Below are positions 8,287 through 17,647 of a stretch of 64,000 nucleotides of DNA, in pieces. Origin of the DNA: Flavihumibacter soli (GTDB lineage: Bacteria; Bacteroidota; Bacteroidia; Sphingobacteriales; Sphingobacteriaceae); assembly GCF_010692725.1 (NCBI RefSeq), contig NZ_JAAFZB010000086.1:1-64000 (forward strand), given 5' to 3'. Position 1 is the first letter of the stretch. The number at the start of each line of letters is the position of its first letter. The position numbers and the translations under genes are program-made. Under the pieces are notes generated by a model. That model searched no databases and was not told the origin of the DNA. It worked only from the letters and a program-made list of their open reading frames with translations.

Positions 8287-8413
8287 GGGGGCGCCAGCCT
8301 TCTGATAATTCGTATTAACCCTGTAATCCGTGTCAAAGGTCACTCTTTTACAAAACTTTGCGTCCTTTGCGTCTTCAACTTTGCGACCATTGCGTGAAAT
8401 AATCAGTCTCTAA
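8273..8413. repeat. GCAAAG-type dispersed repeat, copy 1
   Basis: About 141 bp that recurs at 8513-8656 with about 90% identity. It carries CTTTGCGTCCTTTGCGTCTT and TTGCGTGAAATAATCAG near its right end. It does not code for a recognisable protein. Confidence 0.85.
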
Positions 8414-8473
8414 TTTAGCATCCTTGTTTTATTCCATTTAACAAATTATCAGTAACATCTTAAAAGCCTTTTG

Positions 8474-8512
8474 GGCACGCGAAGCAAAATAAGAAAACGC
8501 TAAGCCCGCAAA
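8474..8512. repeat. Inverted piece of the repeat found at 13,013-13,053
   Basis: GGCACGCGAAGCAAAATAAG and AAAACGC here match, in inverse orientation and with one difference over 27 bases, the segment near 13,025-13,051. It separates the two 141-bp copies. Confidence 0.7.
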
Positions 8513-8656
8513 GTCAATTTGCTAATGGGGCCGTCAGCCTTCTGATAATTCGTATTAACCCCTGTAACCCGTGTCAACGGTAAAGTTCTTTTACAAAACT
8601 TTGCGTGCTTTGCGTCTTAAACTTTGCGACCATTGCGTGAAATAATCAGCCTCTAA
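8513..8656. repeat. GCAAAG-type dispersed repeat, copy 2
   Basis: A direct repeat of 8273-8413, starting GTCAATTTGCTAATGGGG and ending ATAATCAGCCTCTAA. A few substitutions and short indels are seen relative to copy 1. Confidence 0.85.
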
Positions 8657-8716
8657 AGTGATCTTAGAATCTAAGTGATCAATACAAAAGGTAAGGGACA
8701 CTCATTGTTAGAACTG

Positions 8717-8766
8717 AAAACCCCGATAAAAAGGAACTTGCATAAGTCCGTTTACATCGGGGTTTT
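8717..8766. terminator. Bidirectional terminator-like hairpin
   Basis: An 11-bp perfect stem (AAAACCCCGAT against ATCGGGGTTTT) encloses a 28-base loop with a smaller inner hairpin. It gives four T residues on either strand. It lies between the convergent HD-domain and ScyD-like genes, about 90 bp beyond the end of the latter. Confidence 0.75.
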
Positions 8767-8856
8767 GCAGAAATATATTGCTTTAATTATGCAGTATAAA
8801 CTTCAAAGAGCCATGCCCATCTATGTCCTTAGCTGCCAGCCATAACGAAGGTGTTG

Positions 8857-9903
8857 CTAGTGAGCCTTACCATACGGCGGACCGGCGATGTTATCAATAG
8901 TCCATATTTCGCCAGCGATTGTGACGATGTATGCGGTGTTCCCGATAATTTCCAGAGAGGTGGGTCGGTCAAGTCCGTCGGCGATGACGCTGAACGTACC
9001 ATCCGCGTTAACCCGCACGAGTGAGCCGGTATTGGGCAGCGCCGGAGAACCTTCGGGGTTGCCGCTATAATCCCCCTGCGAAAGAGCAAACAGTGTCTGG
9101 CCACGGCCGAATTCCACATCAACAACCAAGGGAGCACCGGAGGCTACGGTTATAACCGAAGGCGACTTAAGGTCAAATGACACAACCTTCCCGTTTTCAG
9201 GAAGGTGGGGCACCGGGCCGGCCTGGGACAGGAATACCTGGTTGCCTCGCACCGCCATGCCGGTGGGGACAATATTATTGAACTGCCTTGCCACTGTGAT
9301 CTCACCATCTAGTGTAACGTGCAGTACCCGGTTGAGGTGGCCGTCAGTTACCAGGAAGCCGCCCTGGTAGGGTTGAATCGAATACAGAATTCCGGTTACA
9401 ACATCAACATTAAAGCCGGTTGGCGGATTGGCTATATTATATGCGCCGATATCAGCGATGATTGTATAGCTGTTCGGACCGTCGATTCGATAAATGCCGT
9501 TAACCTGGCCGGTTGGAAAGAAATTAGGATCGTCGACCGCGGATACAAGCGCATAGGCTGTGCTGCCGATGAACGCAAGATCTGTTATCCCACCAAACTC
9601 AAAACCGGGCATTTCCTGCGGTAACCCACTGGCGAAGGTTGTGTAATTACCTGTCTCCGGGTCAATTCGTAAGATCGCGCCAGCCGCAGAGCTAGGCACA
9701 AACAGATCACCCCCAGGACCGATCGTGCTGCCGATCACGGTGCCATCAATGCCCGTCACCAGCTGCTCCGGCTCACCGGATTCAACTGCCTTTATAGCAT
9801 TACCCTGATCATCCACAGATTTCTCTGCCAGCTGTTCGCGCTCGCATCCCGGTATTACCATTGCAATAAATACCAGGAAAAAGAAAACAAAAAGCTTTTT
9901 CAT
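8857..9903 (-). CDS. ScyD/ScyE-family beta-propeller lipoprotein
   Basis: A 348-residue protein with a lipoprotein signal (lipobox IPGC, Cys20), then an NHL/SMP-30-like beta-propeller. Repeated blades include GTVIGSTIGPGGDLFV, GAILRIDPETGNY, NGIYRIDGPNSYTIIADIG and GSLVRVNADGTFSVIADGL. This matches the ScyD/ScyE family, first named in cyanobacterial scytonemin clusters but widespread with unknown roles. The start is preceded by a perfect AGGAGG (9909-9914 on the plus strand) five bases away, which is unusual for this phylum. It is not in an operon. Confidence 0.82.
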   Translation of the reverse strand: MKKLFVFFFLVFIAMVIPGCEREQLAEKSVDDQGNAIKAVESGEPEQLVTGIDGTVIGSTIGPGGDLFVPSSAAGAILRIDPETGNYTTFASGLPQEMPGFEFGGITDLAFIGSTAYALVSAVDDPNFFPTGQVNGIYRIDGPNSYTIIADIGAYNIANPPTGFNVDVVTGILYSIQPYQGGFLVTDGHLNRVLHVTLDGEITVARQFNNIVPTGMAVRGNQVFLSQAGPVPHLPENGKVVSFDLKSPSVITVASGAPLVVDVEFGRGQTLFALSQGDYSGNPEGSPALPNTGSLVRVNADGTFSVIADGLDRPTSLEIIGNTAYIVTIAGEIWTIDNIAGPPYGKAH

Positions 9904-10449
9904 AATAACCTCCTTTTTTAATTGTTAACTGGTATAAGAATGTAAATAACTTGAGAAAAGCAATTGCAGCAATCAATATGACACCGGACGAATTTTGCGG
10001 CTAGACAGTTATAATCCCTGGATTAAGAAATACATCAGCATTAAGCTACATGCCTATTCTCAAATAAATTTTAATGTGTCTACTTTGATGAACTTAAAAT
10101 TTACCCTTTGATTTGAATCAGAGTAAAAGCTTTAGCATAAGGAAGAGGGTTCCAGCTAATAATTATCAATGAGAAACGATAGTAATTGACCAATAAATTT
10201 AAGAGTTTTCTGAGAAAATATCTGTTTTAATTAATAGTTTTTATTGGATGACCGGCGTAAACCGTTTTTCACGCTTCACAGGCGTGGTTGTCAGATCCGG
10301 TGGCCTCTTTCTCGCTTATCTATTAAAAAATACAGCTTCCCTACCGGTGGTTCAGGCATCCCCTGCCCAATCAGTAATAATGGTTACAAATACCGTAATC
10401 TGTATAATAACAGGTCTTAAAATAGAAAGGACATTTGTAACATCCGAAT
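9904..10449. other. Long intergenic region between divergent genes
   Basis: About 545 bp. A weak 75-codon frame at 10248-10475 has no recognisable features and overlaps the next gene. No tRNA, repeat or convincing hairpin is visible. The region must hold the promoters of the ScyD-like and aldo/keto reductase genes. Confidence 0.4.
9909..9914 (-). promoter_or_regulatory. Strong Shine-Dalgarno AGGAGG before the ScyD-like gene
   Basis: On the minus strand the order is AGGAGG, TTATT, ATG. Most genes in this window have only A-rich leaders, so this leader stands out and fixes the start. Confidence 0.8.
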
Positions 10450-11607
<1,158 letters not shown>

Positions 11608-11618
11608 ATATGTGAATA

Positions 11619-11778
11619 GCGGAAACCCAGAAAATGCTTGACTATTATGCTGAGCATAATATTTACCTGTGATATCGAACTGATCAATATTCAGCAGATC
11701 AACGAAGCCTACGAGCGATTGCTGAAAGGCGACGTGAAATATCGGTTTGTAATCGATATGGCTTCGTTAAAGAATTAG
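11619..11778 (+). pseudogene. C-terminal remnant of a zinc-dependent alcohol dehydrogenase
   Basis: Translation gives [14 protein letters not shown] from 11622. A +1 frameshift near 11667-11671 is followed by [20 protein letters not shown] and then [15 protein letters not shown] and a stop at 11778. This is the conserved C-terminus of the YahK-type NADP-dependent alcohol dehydrogenases. The catalytic and cofactor domains are gone, so it is a 5'-deleted, frameshifted fossil. Confidence 0.82.
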
Positions 11779-11917
11779 TTAAGCTGGAGTCCCTGGTCGC
11801 CTGATCGGGGAATGATCGATTCAAACCTTCCCGCTTTCCGTATTTCAATCCAAATTAACTTACGCTTAATTAGTCGTTATATAATTGATCCTTTTGATAA
11901 ATTCGTGTTAGAAATCA

Positions 11918-11923
11918 GGGAGG
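11918..11923 (+). promoter_or_regulatory. Shine-Dalgarno GGGAGG
   Basis: GGGAGG lies nine bases before the ATG at 11933 and supports that start for the DHFR-family gene. Confidence 0.6.
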
Positions 11924-11932
11924 TCAAATCAT

Positions 11933-12526
11933 ATGAGAAAGATAATCGTCTTATCCATGATCACACTAGATGGAGTCATGCAGGCGCCTGGTGGCCCTGG
12001 CGAAGATACGTCAGGCGGTTTTCAATATGGCGGCTGGACTGCATCCTATGGTGACGAGGTTTTTGCGAAGGTCCTGGAAGAAGAGCTCAAACCTGCAGAT
12101 TATCTATTGGGCAGAAAGACATTTGAGATCTGGGAGTCTTACTGGCCTGAACACGGAGATTTTTGGCCGGGTATCAATGAGGGCACCAAGTACGTTATGT
12201 CTAAAACGATGAATCATTCGGATTGGAAGAACACCGTTTTTATCACGAGCCTGGCGGATATCGAAAAGCTAAAAAATTCAGAAGGTTCGGACATCCAGGT
12301 TTGGGGAAGTTCTGAGCTTATCCCGCTGCTGCTTCAGAATAACCTGGTGGACGAACTGCGGCTCAAAATTTACCCCCTGACTCTGGGTGAAGGGAAAAAG
12401 TTGTTTGGCAATGGTACGAGTGCGGCAGCGTTTACATTAACTAAGAGTGTGGTTACGCCCGGCGGCGTTATTATTGCCAGTTATAAGCGTGCAGGTGAAG
12501 TTAAGACGGGTACTGTAGGAGCTTAA
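11933..12526 (+). CDS. Dihydrofolate reductase family protein (RibD C-terminal domain)
   Basis: A 197-residue protein of the RibD C-terminal/DHFR-like fold. The N-terminal strand MRKIIVLSMITLDGVMQAPG, LLGRKTFEIW, the mid tract TKYVMSKTM and IQVWGSSELIPLLLQNNLVDEL are the family hallmarks (NADPH-binding GS motif and conserved VDEL). The natural substrate of these stand-alone proteins is usually unknown. It is followed after 37 bp by a DUF2200 gene and then a second DHFR-family gene. Confidence 0.88.
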   Translation: MRKIIVLSMITLDGVMQAPGGPGEDTSGGFQYGGWTASYGDEVFAKVLEEELKPADYLLGRKTFEIWESYWPEHGDFWPGINEGTKYVMSKTMNHSDWKNTVFITSLADIEKLKNSEGSDIQVWGSSELIPLLLQNNLVDELRLKIYPLTLGEGKKLFGNGTSAAAFTLTKSVVTPGGVIIASYKRAGEVKTGTVGA

Positions 12527-12563
12527 TACAGGCAAATTTAGATAAATAGAGTAGAATTAAGAT

Positions 12564-12929
12564 ATGAATGACACAAGCCACCACGACGAGCGCATAGCAA
12601 AAATGACATTCGGTTCGGTATATCCGCATTATGTCGAAAAAGTGGAGAAGAAAGGCAGAACGAAGGAAGAACTGCACCAGGTTATTGAATGGCTGACGGG
12701 CTTTGATGAGAAAAGGCTGCAGGAGCAGATTGCGGAAAAAGCAACGTTTGAAAAATTCTTTCAGAATGCTACGTTAAATCCAAATGCCCATCTGATTACC
12801 GGCGTGATCTGTGGCTACCGGGTTGAAGAGATCGAAAATCCCTTAACGCAAAAGGCACGGTATTTAGACAAGCTGGTGGATGAACTGGCGAAAGGTCGTA
12901 AGATGGAGAAGATATTGCGGGTGGGGTAA
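12564..12929 (+). CDS. DUF2200 family protein
   Basis: A 121-residue cytosolic protein. [24 protein letters not shown], then EWLTGF, ATFEKFF and [19 protein letters not shown] are the DUF2200 signature. The function is unknown; the fold resembles YdhG/DUF1801-type small proteins. It lies between two DHFR-family genes and is probably co-transcribed with the first. Confidence 0.88.
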   Translation: MNDTSHHDERIAKMTFGSVYPHYVEKVEKKGRTKEELHQVIEWLTGFDEKRLQEQIAEKATFEKFFQNATLNPNAHLITGVICGYRVEEIENPLTQKARYLDKLVDELAKGRKMEKILRVG

Positions 12930-12941
12930 TTCGGCTGTTTC

Positions 12942-13058
12942 GGTTTCACGCAAAGAGCGCAAAGATTAAGGCTCCGAGGTCGCAAAGTTTGATTTTAGAT
13001 AGAGAATTAGCCTTTGCGGCCATTGCGTTTTCTTATTTTGCTTTGCGTGCCAACCTTT
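12942..13058. repeat. GCAAAG-type dispersed repeat, third copy (diverged)
   Basis: Contains TTTCACGCAAAGAGCGCAAAG at the left and TTTTGCTTTGCGTGCC at the right. The left end resembles the inverse complement of the 141-bp repeats at 8.3-8.6 kb. The right part is the inverse of 8474-8512. Confidence 0.65.
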
Positions 13059-13082
13059 AAACCTTAATAACGGAACAAGAAT

Positions 13083-13628
13083 ATGAGAAAATTGATCATG
13101 TGGAACGTTATGACCCTCGACGGTTATTTTGAAGGCAGTAAAAACTGGGACCTTTCATTTCATGAACTTGTTTGGGGACCAGAACTTGAAAAACTAAGCC
13201 TTGAGCAACTGAATTCAGCAGACTACCTTGTTTTTGGTCGTGTAACCTATGAAGGTATGGCAGCCTACTGGCAAACGGAAAAGGGAGAAATTGCCGACCT
13301 GATGAACAAGATTCCAAAACTTGTCTTTTCCAGAACGTTAAAAACGGCTGACTGGAATAACACGACCTTAATTAAGGAAGATGCATCTGCCGAAATCAAA
13401 AAACTGAAAGAAGCTGGCGGTGGCGATATGTATGTTTTCGGAAGTTCCATTCTTTCGGAAACCTTTATAAATGACGGCCTGTTTGACGAATACCGGATCG
13501 GCATTGCACCGGTTATTTTAGGCAGCGGGCGACCGCTTTTCAGGCAGGGAATTTCCTCCCGGAATTTAAACCTCGTTTCAACGCAGCAGCTTTCAACAGG
13601 CGGTTTGGTTGCGATATACTCGAAATAA
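13083..13628 (+). CDS. Dihydrofolate reductase family protein (YyaP-like)
   Basis: A 181-residue RibD-C/DHFR-like protein: MRKLIMWNVMTLDGYFEG, LVFGRVTYEGMAAYW, PKLVFSRTL, DMYVFGSSILSETFINDGLFDEYRI and VILGSGRPLF are typical of the YyaP/YwjB group. It presumably binds NADPH; the substrate is not known. It is only distantly similar to the DHFR-family protein encoded 0.6 kb upstream, so the two are not a recent duplication. The arr gene follows after 71 bp. Confidence 0.87.
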   Translation: MRKLIMWNVMTLDGYFEGSKNWDLSFHELVWGPELEKLSLEQLNSADYLVFGRVTYEGMAAYWQTEKGEIADLMNKIPKLVFSRTLKTADWNNTTLIKEDASAEIKKLKEAGGGDMYVFGSSILSETFINDGLFDEYRIGIAPVILGSGRPLFRQGISSRNLNLVSTQQLSTGGLVAIYSK

Positions 13629-13699
13629 ATTTGCTCCAGGTCCCTAAGCTGTGAGACAAGCAAAAGGATAGGGAAAGACATTCAACCTGCATTACGCCA

Positions 13700-14146
13700 A
13701 TGAAAACAGACAGCACAAAGGACAAGCCGACTGAGTCTGCCACCGATCTGAGTTCGCAGACGTTCTATCATGGCACGAAGATCGATCTGAAGCCGGGAGA
13801 CCTGATCGAACCCGGCTATAATTCAAACTACGGCAAGAGAAAAAAGGCGGCGTATGTCTACCTGACTGCTACCCTGGACGCCGCTACCTGGGGAGCCGAG
13901 CTTGCACAGGGCGAAGATCCCGGCAGAATTTATATAGTCGAGCCAACCGGCCCGATTGAAGATGATCCTAACCTGACGGATAAGAAATTCCCTGGGAATC
14001 CAACAAAGTCTTACCGTACCCGGGATCCGCTTCGGGTCTGTGGCGAGGTCATCGACTGGCAGGGGCATTCTCCGGAACAGCTTAAGACCATGAAGGATCA
14101 CCTTGAGCGGCTTAAGGAAATGGGTATCGAGGCTATCGAGGATTGA
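13700..14146 (+). CDS. arr: Rifamycin NAD+ ADP-ribosyltransferase (Arr)
   Basis: A 148-residue cytosolic enzyme that transfers ADP-ribose from NAD+ to rifamycins. The conserved order is present: TFYHGTKIDLKPGDLI (22-36), AYVYLTATLDAATWGAELA (51-69), GRIYIVEPTGPIEDDPNLTD (75-94), FPGNPTKSYR (97-106) and VCGEVIDW (113-120). Length and motifs match the Arr family closely. Family knowledge gives the resistance role; this protein's activity is inferred. It sits among reductase genes in the candidate island. Confidence 0.93.
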   Translation: MKTDSTKDKPTESATDLSSQTFYHGTKIDLKPGDLIEPGYNSNYGKRKKAAYVYLTATLDAATWGAELAQGEDPGRIYIVEPTGPIEDDPNLTDKKFPGNPTKSYRTRDPLRVCGEVIDWQGHSPEQLKTMKDHLERLKEMGIEAIED

Positions 14147-14171
14147 TAGGATTGAAATTCAGCTTGCCGGT

Positions 14172-14843
14172 TCAATGATGATTTGTAAAAACAGGAGTAA
14201 TCTTATATTCACTGCGTGAGCTGATGATTGCAGACAGCTTGTCCCTGGCCTCGGTCAAACGTTCAATTGATAATTGATTAACATGTTCATCCAGTTTGGA
14301 TTCATGGTTACTGAATAATTCAACATCCCCCAGTAACTCAACAATATTTAATAAAGGGGACCTGGGTGGTACTTTCACAAAACCACGTCCCGGAGTCCAA
14401 ACCCAGCCCCCGCCATCGGAAGTTACTTCTCCATATGGAGTACCCTGAGGTTCTATCTGTCGCTTTTCGCGGATGTAAACATTTATAAAGGCTATTCTTT
14501 GTTCAACATCTATTTTGGATAAAGTTATTTTAGCATAAAAGCCAAAGAGATCCTCTATAATTCCTGTTTCAAATGATTCTCCGGGGCGGAGATCGACCAC
14601 TTCGGTGGGATCAATTGCCGAGTTATTGGTTACCAGGATCTCCGGGCAGGGCGTACCGTCACCAGGGTGAAGCGATTTCCGATGAAGTAAGACACAAGGA
14701 GCCGGCAATTGCCTGTCCCATTTTTCATTCATGCGAAATTCCAGGAACAAGGTTTCATTCCCGATCCGTAACTGGGCGGAAAGCCAGCCCGGCAGATCGC
14801 GGCGATGCAGCGGCCTCAATTGGAATGATATCGGCTTGATCAT
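14172..14843 (-). CDS. Hypothetical protein
   Basis: 223 residues without signal peptide or membrane segment. A Gly/Trp-rich stretch, DGGGWVWTPGRGFVKVPPRS (about 144-163), lies near the middle, and the C-terminal 50 residues look helical (ESKLDEHVNQLSIERLTEARDKL). No family is recognised. It converges with arr with a 25-bp gap. Its promoter side faces the ssrA remnant at 14.93 kb. Confidence 0.6.
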   Translation of the reverse strand: MIKPISFQLRPLHRRDLPGWLSAQLRIGNETLFLEFRMNEKWDRQLPAPCVLLHRKSLHPGDGTPCPEILVTNNSAIDPTEVVDLRPGESFETGIIEDLFGFYAKITLSKIDVEQRIAFINVYIREKRQIEPQGTPYGEVTSDGGGWVWTPGRGFVKVPPRSPLLNIVELLGDVELFSNHESKLDEHVNQLSIERLTEARDKLSAIISSRSEYKITPVFTNHH

Positions 14844-14930
14844 CTAGATTTTTTGAGTGAAAATAGCAGAGTAAGGTTTGCTGGACGATCTTTGTCGGAC
14901 TGGCTGCATTTGGTGAGGGCAATTAAACAC

Positions 14931-14978
14931 CTTTACATGTAAAAAGCATAATTATACTATGCTTGGACCAGAGTTCCG
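14931..14978 (+). other. Degenerate duplicate of the ssrA 3' end (candidate att remnant)
   Basis: ACATGTAAAAAGCATAATTA, then TACTATGCTTGGAC and AGAGTTCCGAAT, align with ssrA 1719-1765 (GCATGTAGAAAGCATAATTT, then ATACCATGTTTGGAC and GAGGGTTCGAAT) with about 85% identity over 48 positions. Same orientation, same order, ending inside the T-arm. It lies just after the end of the hydrolase gene and is best explained as an old ssrA 3' end displaced by island integration. Confidence 0.7.
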
Positions 14979-14980
14979 AA

Positions 14981-16714
14981 TTATAATTTCGTTATAACTT
15001 TCCAAATTATAATCAAATAGAGACCGATAAAAATGGTTTGTAAAACCAAATAGTCTTTCAAAACTATTTTTATACCGTATCCAACCAACCCTAGTAGACC
15101 AATGATTGCAAGTAAAATTAACGGTGAGAGTAAGCCTAAGATCTTAACAAAACCGTTTTGTTTCTTAATGCAGATGTTCGCAGGGAAAGCAGCTGTAGAT
15201 CCGTTCACAATATAGTTTGCAATTGTATCCCATAATTCCTCTTTAATACCTGCCCCATGTGAACCCTTGAGGTATCGTAATTGACAGTTTGAGCTTAATG
15301 AAGAAAATCCATCATGCCCTCCACTTCCTATATCCTGTATTTGTAATGTTTGAAATGCTTTCGGAAAGATTGCAACGACCAAGTCTGCCGAAGCAACCAG
15401 ATTAAGGATACCCTGGATTCTCCTATTTGCAATCATCCGATTCCAATTATATCCTTGTCGAACCACACTTCCTGCAAACACTATATGTTTAAATTTGCAT
15501 GCAGGATAGTCTTCCAAGGCTCTGGCAAGTAAATAAGTTCCATTACTGTGACCAATAAACGAAAATTGCGCCATTGGGTACCTCGCTTTGTTTTCCGTGT
15601 ATTGATCCATTAACCATTCAACCTTTGCCCTCCTTGTTGCATAAAAAAGAAATGACAGCATAGGGAAATATCCATAACTAGACGTTTCTGTTTCAAATAT
15701 CCTTTTCGAAACACTCCCCAATTTTTGAACTCTACTACCAATCTTTTTGGTCCAAAAGCCAGCATCCCGGATGCCATGTATCACAAAAACAACGTCTGTC
15801 ACATCATTTCGTTGCATTAATGGCTGTTGCTCAAAACTATCAATTTGCAGTTTCTCAAGTTCGGTAGTATTAGTTAAGAGAGCTGAGGCGAATACTTCTG
15901 CTCGCTTCCTTCCGGCATAGGTGTCATCCATATCTCGCACAGTAACATGCCCGGAAAAAGGTACTTCTAAATAATAGAAGTTATTTCCTGTAATTAAGTC
16001 TATATTATCATCGGGTGATACAAGATCATCGATGCTTCCTAACATTTGCACAACCACCGCATTCCCAATTTTTTTAAAGGTTACACCATTTAACATTGAT
16101 AACCACTGGAGACGTAGCTGTGTTATAAAGGGGGCTCCTTTTCTAATTTTAAATATGAACATATTGTAATTGAAAAGTGAAAGAATATCCCCTACTGCTA
16201 TACCCAGCTTCAAAAATACAGAGTTGACAAAAGAAAGGTGCCGGTTTACCGTCCAACCTCTGTTCATACCTGCCATCAATACTATACGGCTAACTTTGGA
16301 AGCCCAAATTCTGGTTTTTTTGAAATGAAAAAGCTCGAATGGTGAGTCATCATTTTCTCCACAGGCATATACATAAATTTTCCTTGCCAGTAACGCGCCT
16401 GAGCTGTGTCCTATCAATACTATTTCTTCATATCTATGAGATTCATATTTTTTATCAATTAATTTGATGACTGAATTCACTACTTTGTTTGGATCAGCAT
16501 TCGAGAATTTATGCAGCCCCAAACGAGGGATTAAAATTTCAGCATTTGGATAATTTTTGCTGATTTGATATTTTACAGAATCGTAGGAGGACACCTTACT
16601 TGCATAACCATGCAAAAGTACCACCAGACAGTTTTTCTTACTTGTTCCATACTGAACAGCCATCTTTCTTAAGATTAATTGGGTTGATAACTTTATATAA
16701 GAAACTATCAGCAC
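14981..16714 (-). CDS. Tandem alpha/beta-hydrolase membrane protein
   Basis: 577 residues with two alpha/beta-hydrolase domains in one chain. Domain 1 has VVLLHGYASK (31-40) and nucleophile elbow GHSSG (Ser104), with an Asp in SIDDLVSPDD and His256 in SGHVTV. Domain 2 has VFVIHGIRD (308-316) and GHSNG (Ser390), with a candidate His in GSHGAG. Two hydrophobic helices close the protein (about 528-550 and 555-574), so it is likely membrane-anchored. A later start (MAVQYG, residue 18) is possible. Both triads look complete; lipase or esterase activity is inferred. No operon partners. Confidence 0.78.
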   Translation of the reverse strand: MLIVSYIKLSTQLILRKMAVQYGTSKKNCLVVLLHGYASKVSSYDSVKYQISKNYPNAEILIPRLGLHKFSNADPNKVVNSVIKLIDKKYESHRYEEIVLIGHSSGALLARKIYVYACGENDDSPFELFHFKKTRIWASKVSRIVLMAGMNRGWTVNRHLSFVNSVFLKLGIAVGDILSLFNYNMFIFKIRKGAPFITQLRLQWLSMLNGVTFKKIGNAVVVQMLGSIDDLVSPDDNIDLITGNNFYYLEVPFSGHVTVRDMDDTYAGRKRAEVFASALLTNTTELEKLQIDSFEQQPLMQRNDVTDVVFVIHGIRDAGFWTKKIGSRVQKLGSVSKRIFETETSSYGYFPMLSFLFYATRRAKVEWLMDQYTENKARYPMAQFSFIGHSNGTYLLARALEDYPACKFKHIVFAGSVVRQGYNWNRMIANRRIQGILNLVASADLVVAIFPKAFQTLQIQDIGSGGHDGFSSLSSNCQLRYLKGSHGAGIKEELWDTIANYIVNGSTAAFPANICIKKQNGFVKILGLLSPLILLAIIGLLGLVGYGIKIVLKDYLVLQTIFIGLYLIIIWKVITKL

Positions 16715-17019
16715 AGTGTTATGACTAAGCCGATCAATTTATCTTTAATAAGATCGTTTGTACTCATTTTGTGAGTATAGTCATGGTAATGATCATATTA
16801 TTATAATTTATAAAAATTAACTGATAGTATTTAGATTAAACACTAGGTTGTTAGAAATTAATTTCTGTCCGGGATTTTTAGTGGCCAGGAATCAAAGCAG
16901 TTCTTTGCCCCTGATTTCGTCTTAAGTTCACTAACCAATACTGTATTGCCCGGTCACTTAGTTGCAGTCCTTATCCAGAAGCATCAATAATCAAATATTA
17001 CATCTGTTAATCTGAACAA
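16715..17019. other. Intergenic region
   Basis: About 305 AT-rich bases between divergent genes. No gene, RNA or repeat is recognisable. It probably contains both promoters. Confidence 0.4.
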
Positions 17020-17349
17020 ATGTTTATACTTAGTATAGCTGGATTAGGGAACTTGGAAATGTGCAGCTTTAAGATCGGCGATGATGATTTTGTGGTGCAC
17101 TTTTTCGATAATGATCACCTGAAGAAAGCCATGAAAGGCGAAATGGCGGATCTGAGCCGGAGAGACGAGATCATGTTCACACTATGGGCTGAAAGTAAGG
17201 AAGAAGCGGATGCATGGGCGGATGAAGTGCGTAAAGTCGGCGGTACTATCTTTGACGGACCAGCTGTATTCGGTGAAGGCTATTATGGTTTGCCTTTTCA
17301 GACCCCGAAGGGCATAAGTGGAATGTGTTTCATATGTGAGGAAGTTTAG
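17020..17349 (+). CDS. VOC-family (glyoxalase-like) protein, short N-terminus
   Basis: 109 residues. The second half, IMFTLWAESKEEADAWADEV, then RKVGGTIFDGP and YYGLPFQTPKGISGMCF, is the C-terminal beta-alpha-beta half of a vicinal-oxygen-chelate protein. The usual opening (NLPV..LKKSIAFYEALGF) is missing and an in-frame stop lies four codons before the ATG. The gene is either a 5'-truncated relic or a divergent short form. Its stop codon lies in the first unit of a GTTTAGG array. Confidence 0.65.
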   Translation: MFILSIAGLGNLEMCSFKIGDDDFVVHFFDNDHLKKAMKGEMADLSRRDEIMFTLWAESKEEADAWADEVRKVGGTIFDGPAVFGEGYYGLPFQTPKGISGMCFICEEV

Positions 17350-17430
17350 GGTTTAGGGTTTAGAGTTTAGGGGGTTAGAAGAGGGGTATGGGGGTTACAA
17401 GGTTATGGGTTTAGAGGTTTAAAGGTTTAG
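17344..17430. repeat. GTTTAGG heptamer array
   Basis: GTTTAGG, GTTTAGG, GTTTAGA and GTTTAGG follow each other at 17344-17371, then more degenerate GGTTATG and GGTTTA units run to about 17430. The first unit contains the stop codon of the upstream VOC gene. The unit resembles plant-type telomere repeats only by composition. Confidence 0.8.
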
Positions 17431-17647
17431 TGACTTGCACTCCCATTATGTAACATATCCCTTCGTCTTCACAAAAGGCTGTTTATAATCCCTCTATTTA
17501 GACATAGGGAGATTTTATTTTATAAGTATGCCTAATTCCATATTCTTATTATTGTTCATCTTATAAAACACTTCACATAAAATAATTAGATGTGCAAAAA
17601 CACTATATATGAGCAATATTAAGTGGGCCTCATATGACTTTATCTAT

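Noticed and set aside
14172-14843. Possible toxin/antitoxin with arr
   Set aside because: No recognisable toxin motif, convergent rather than operonic arrangement.
17344-17430. Telomere-like GTTTAGG repeat as a sign of a linear replicon end
   Set aside because: It is short, degenerate, internal between genes and fits the other heptamer arrays; no evidence for a linear end.
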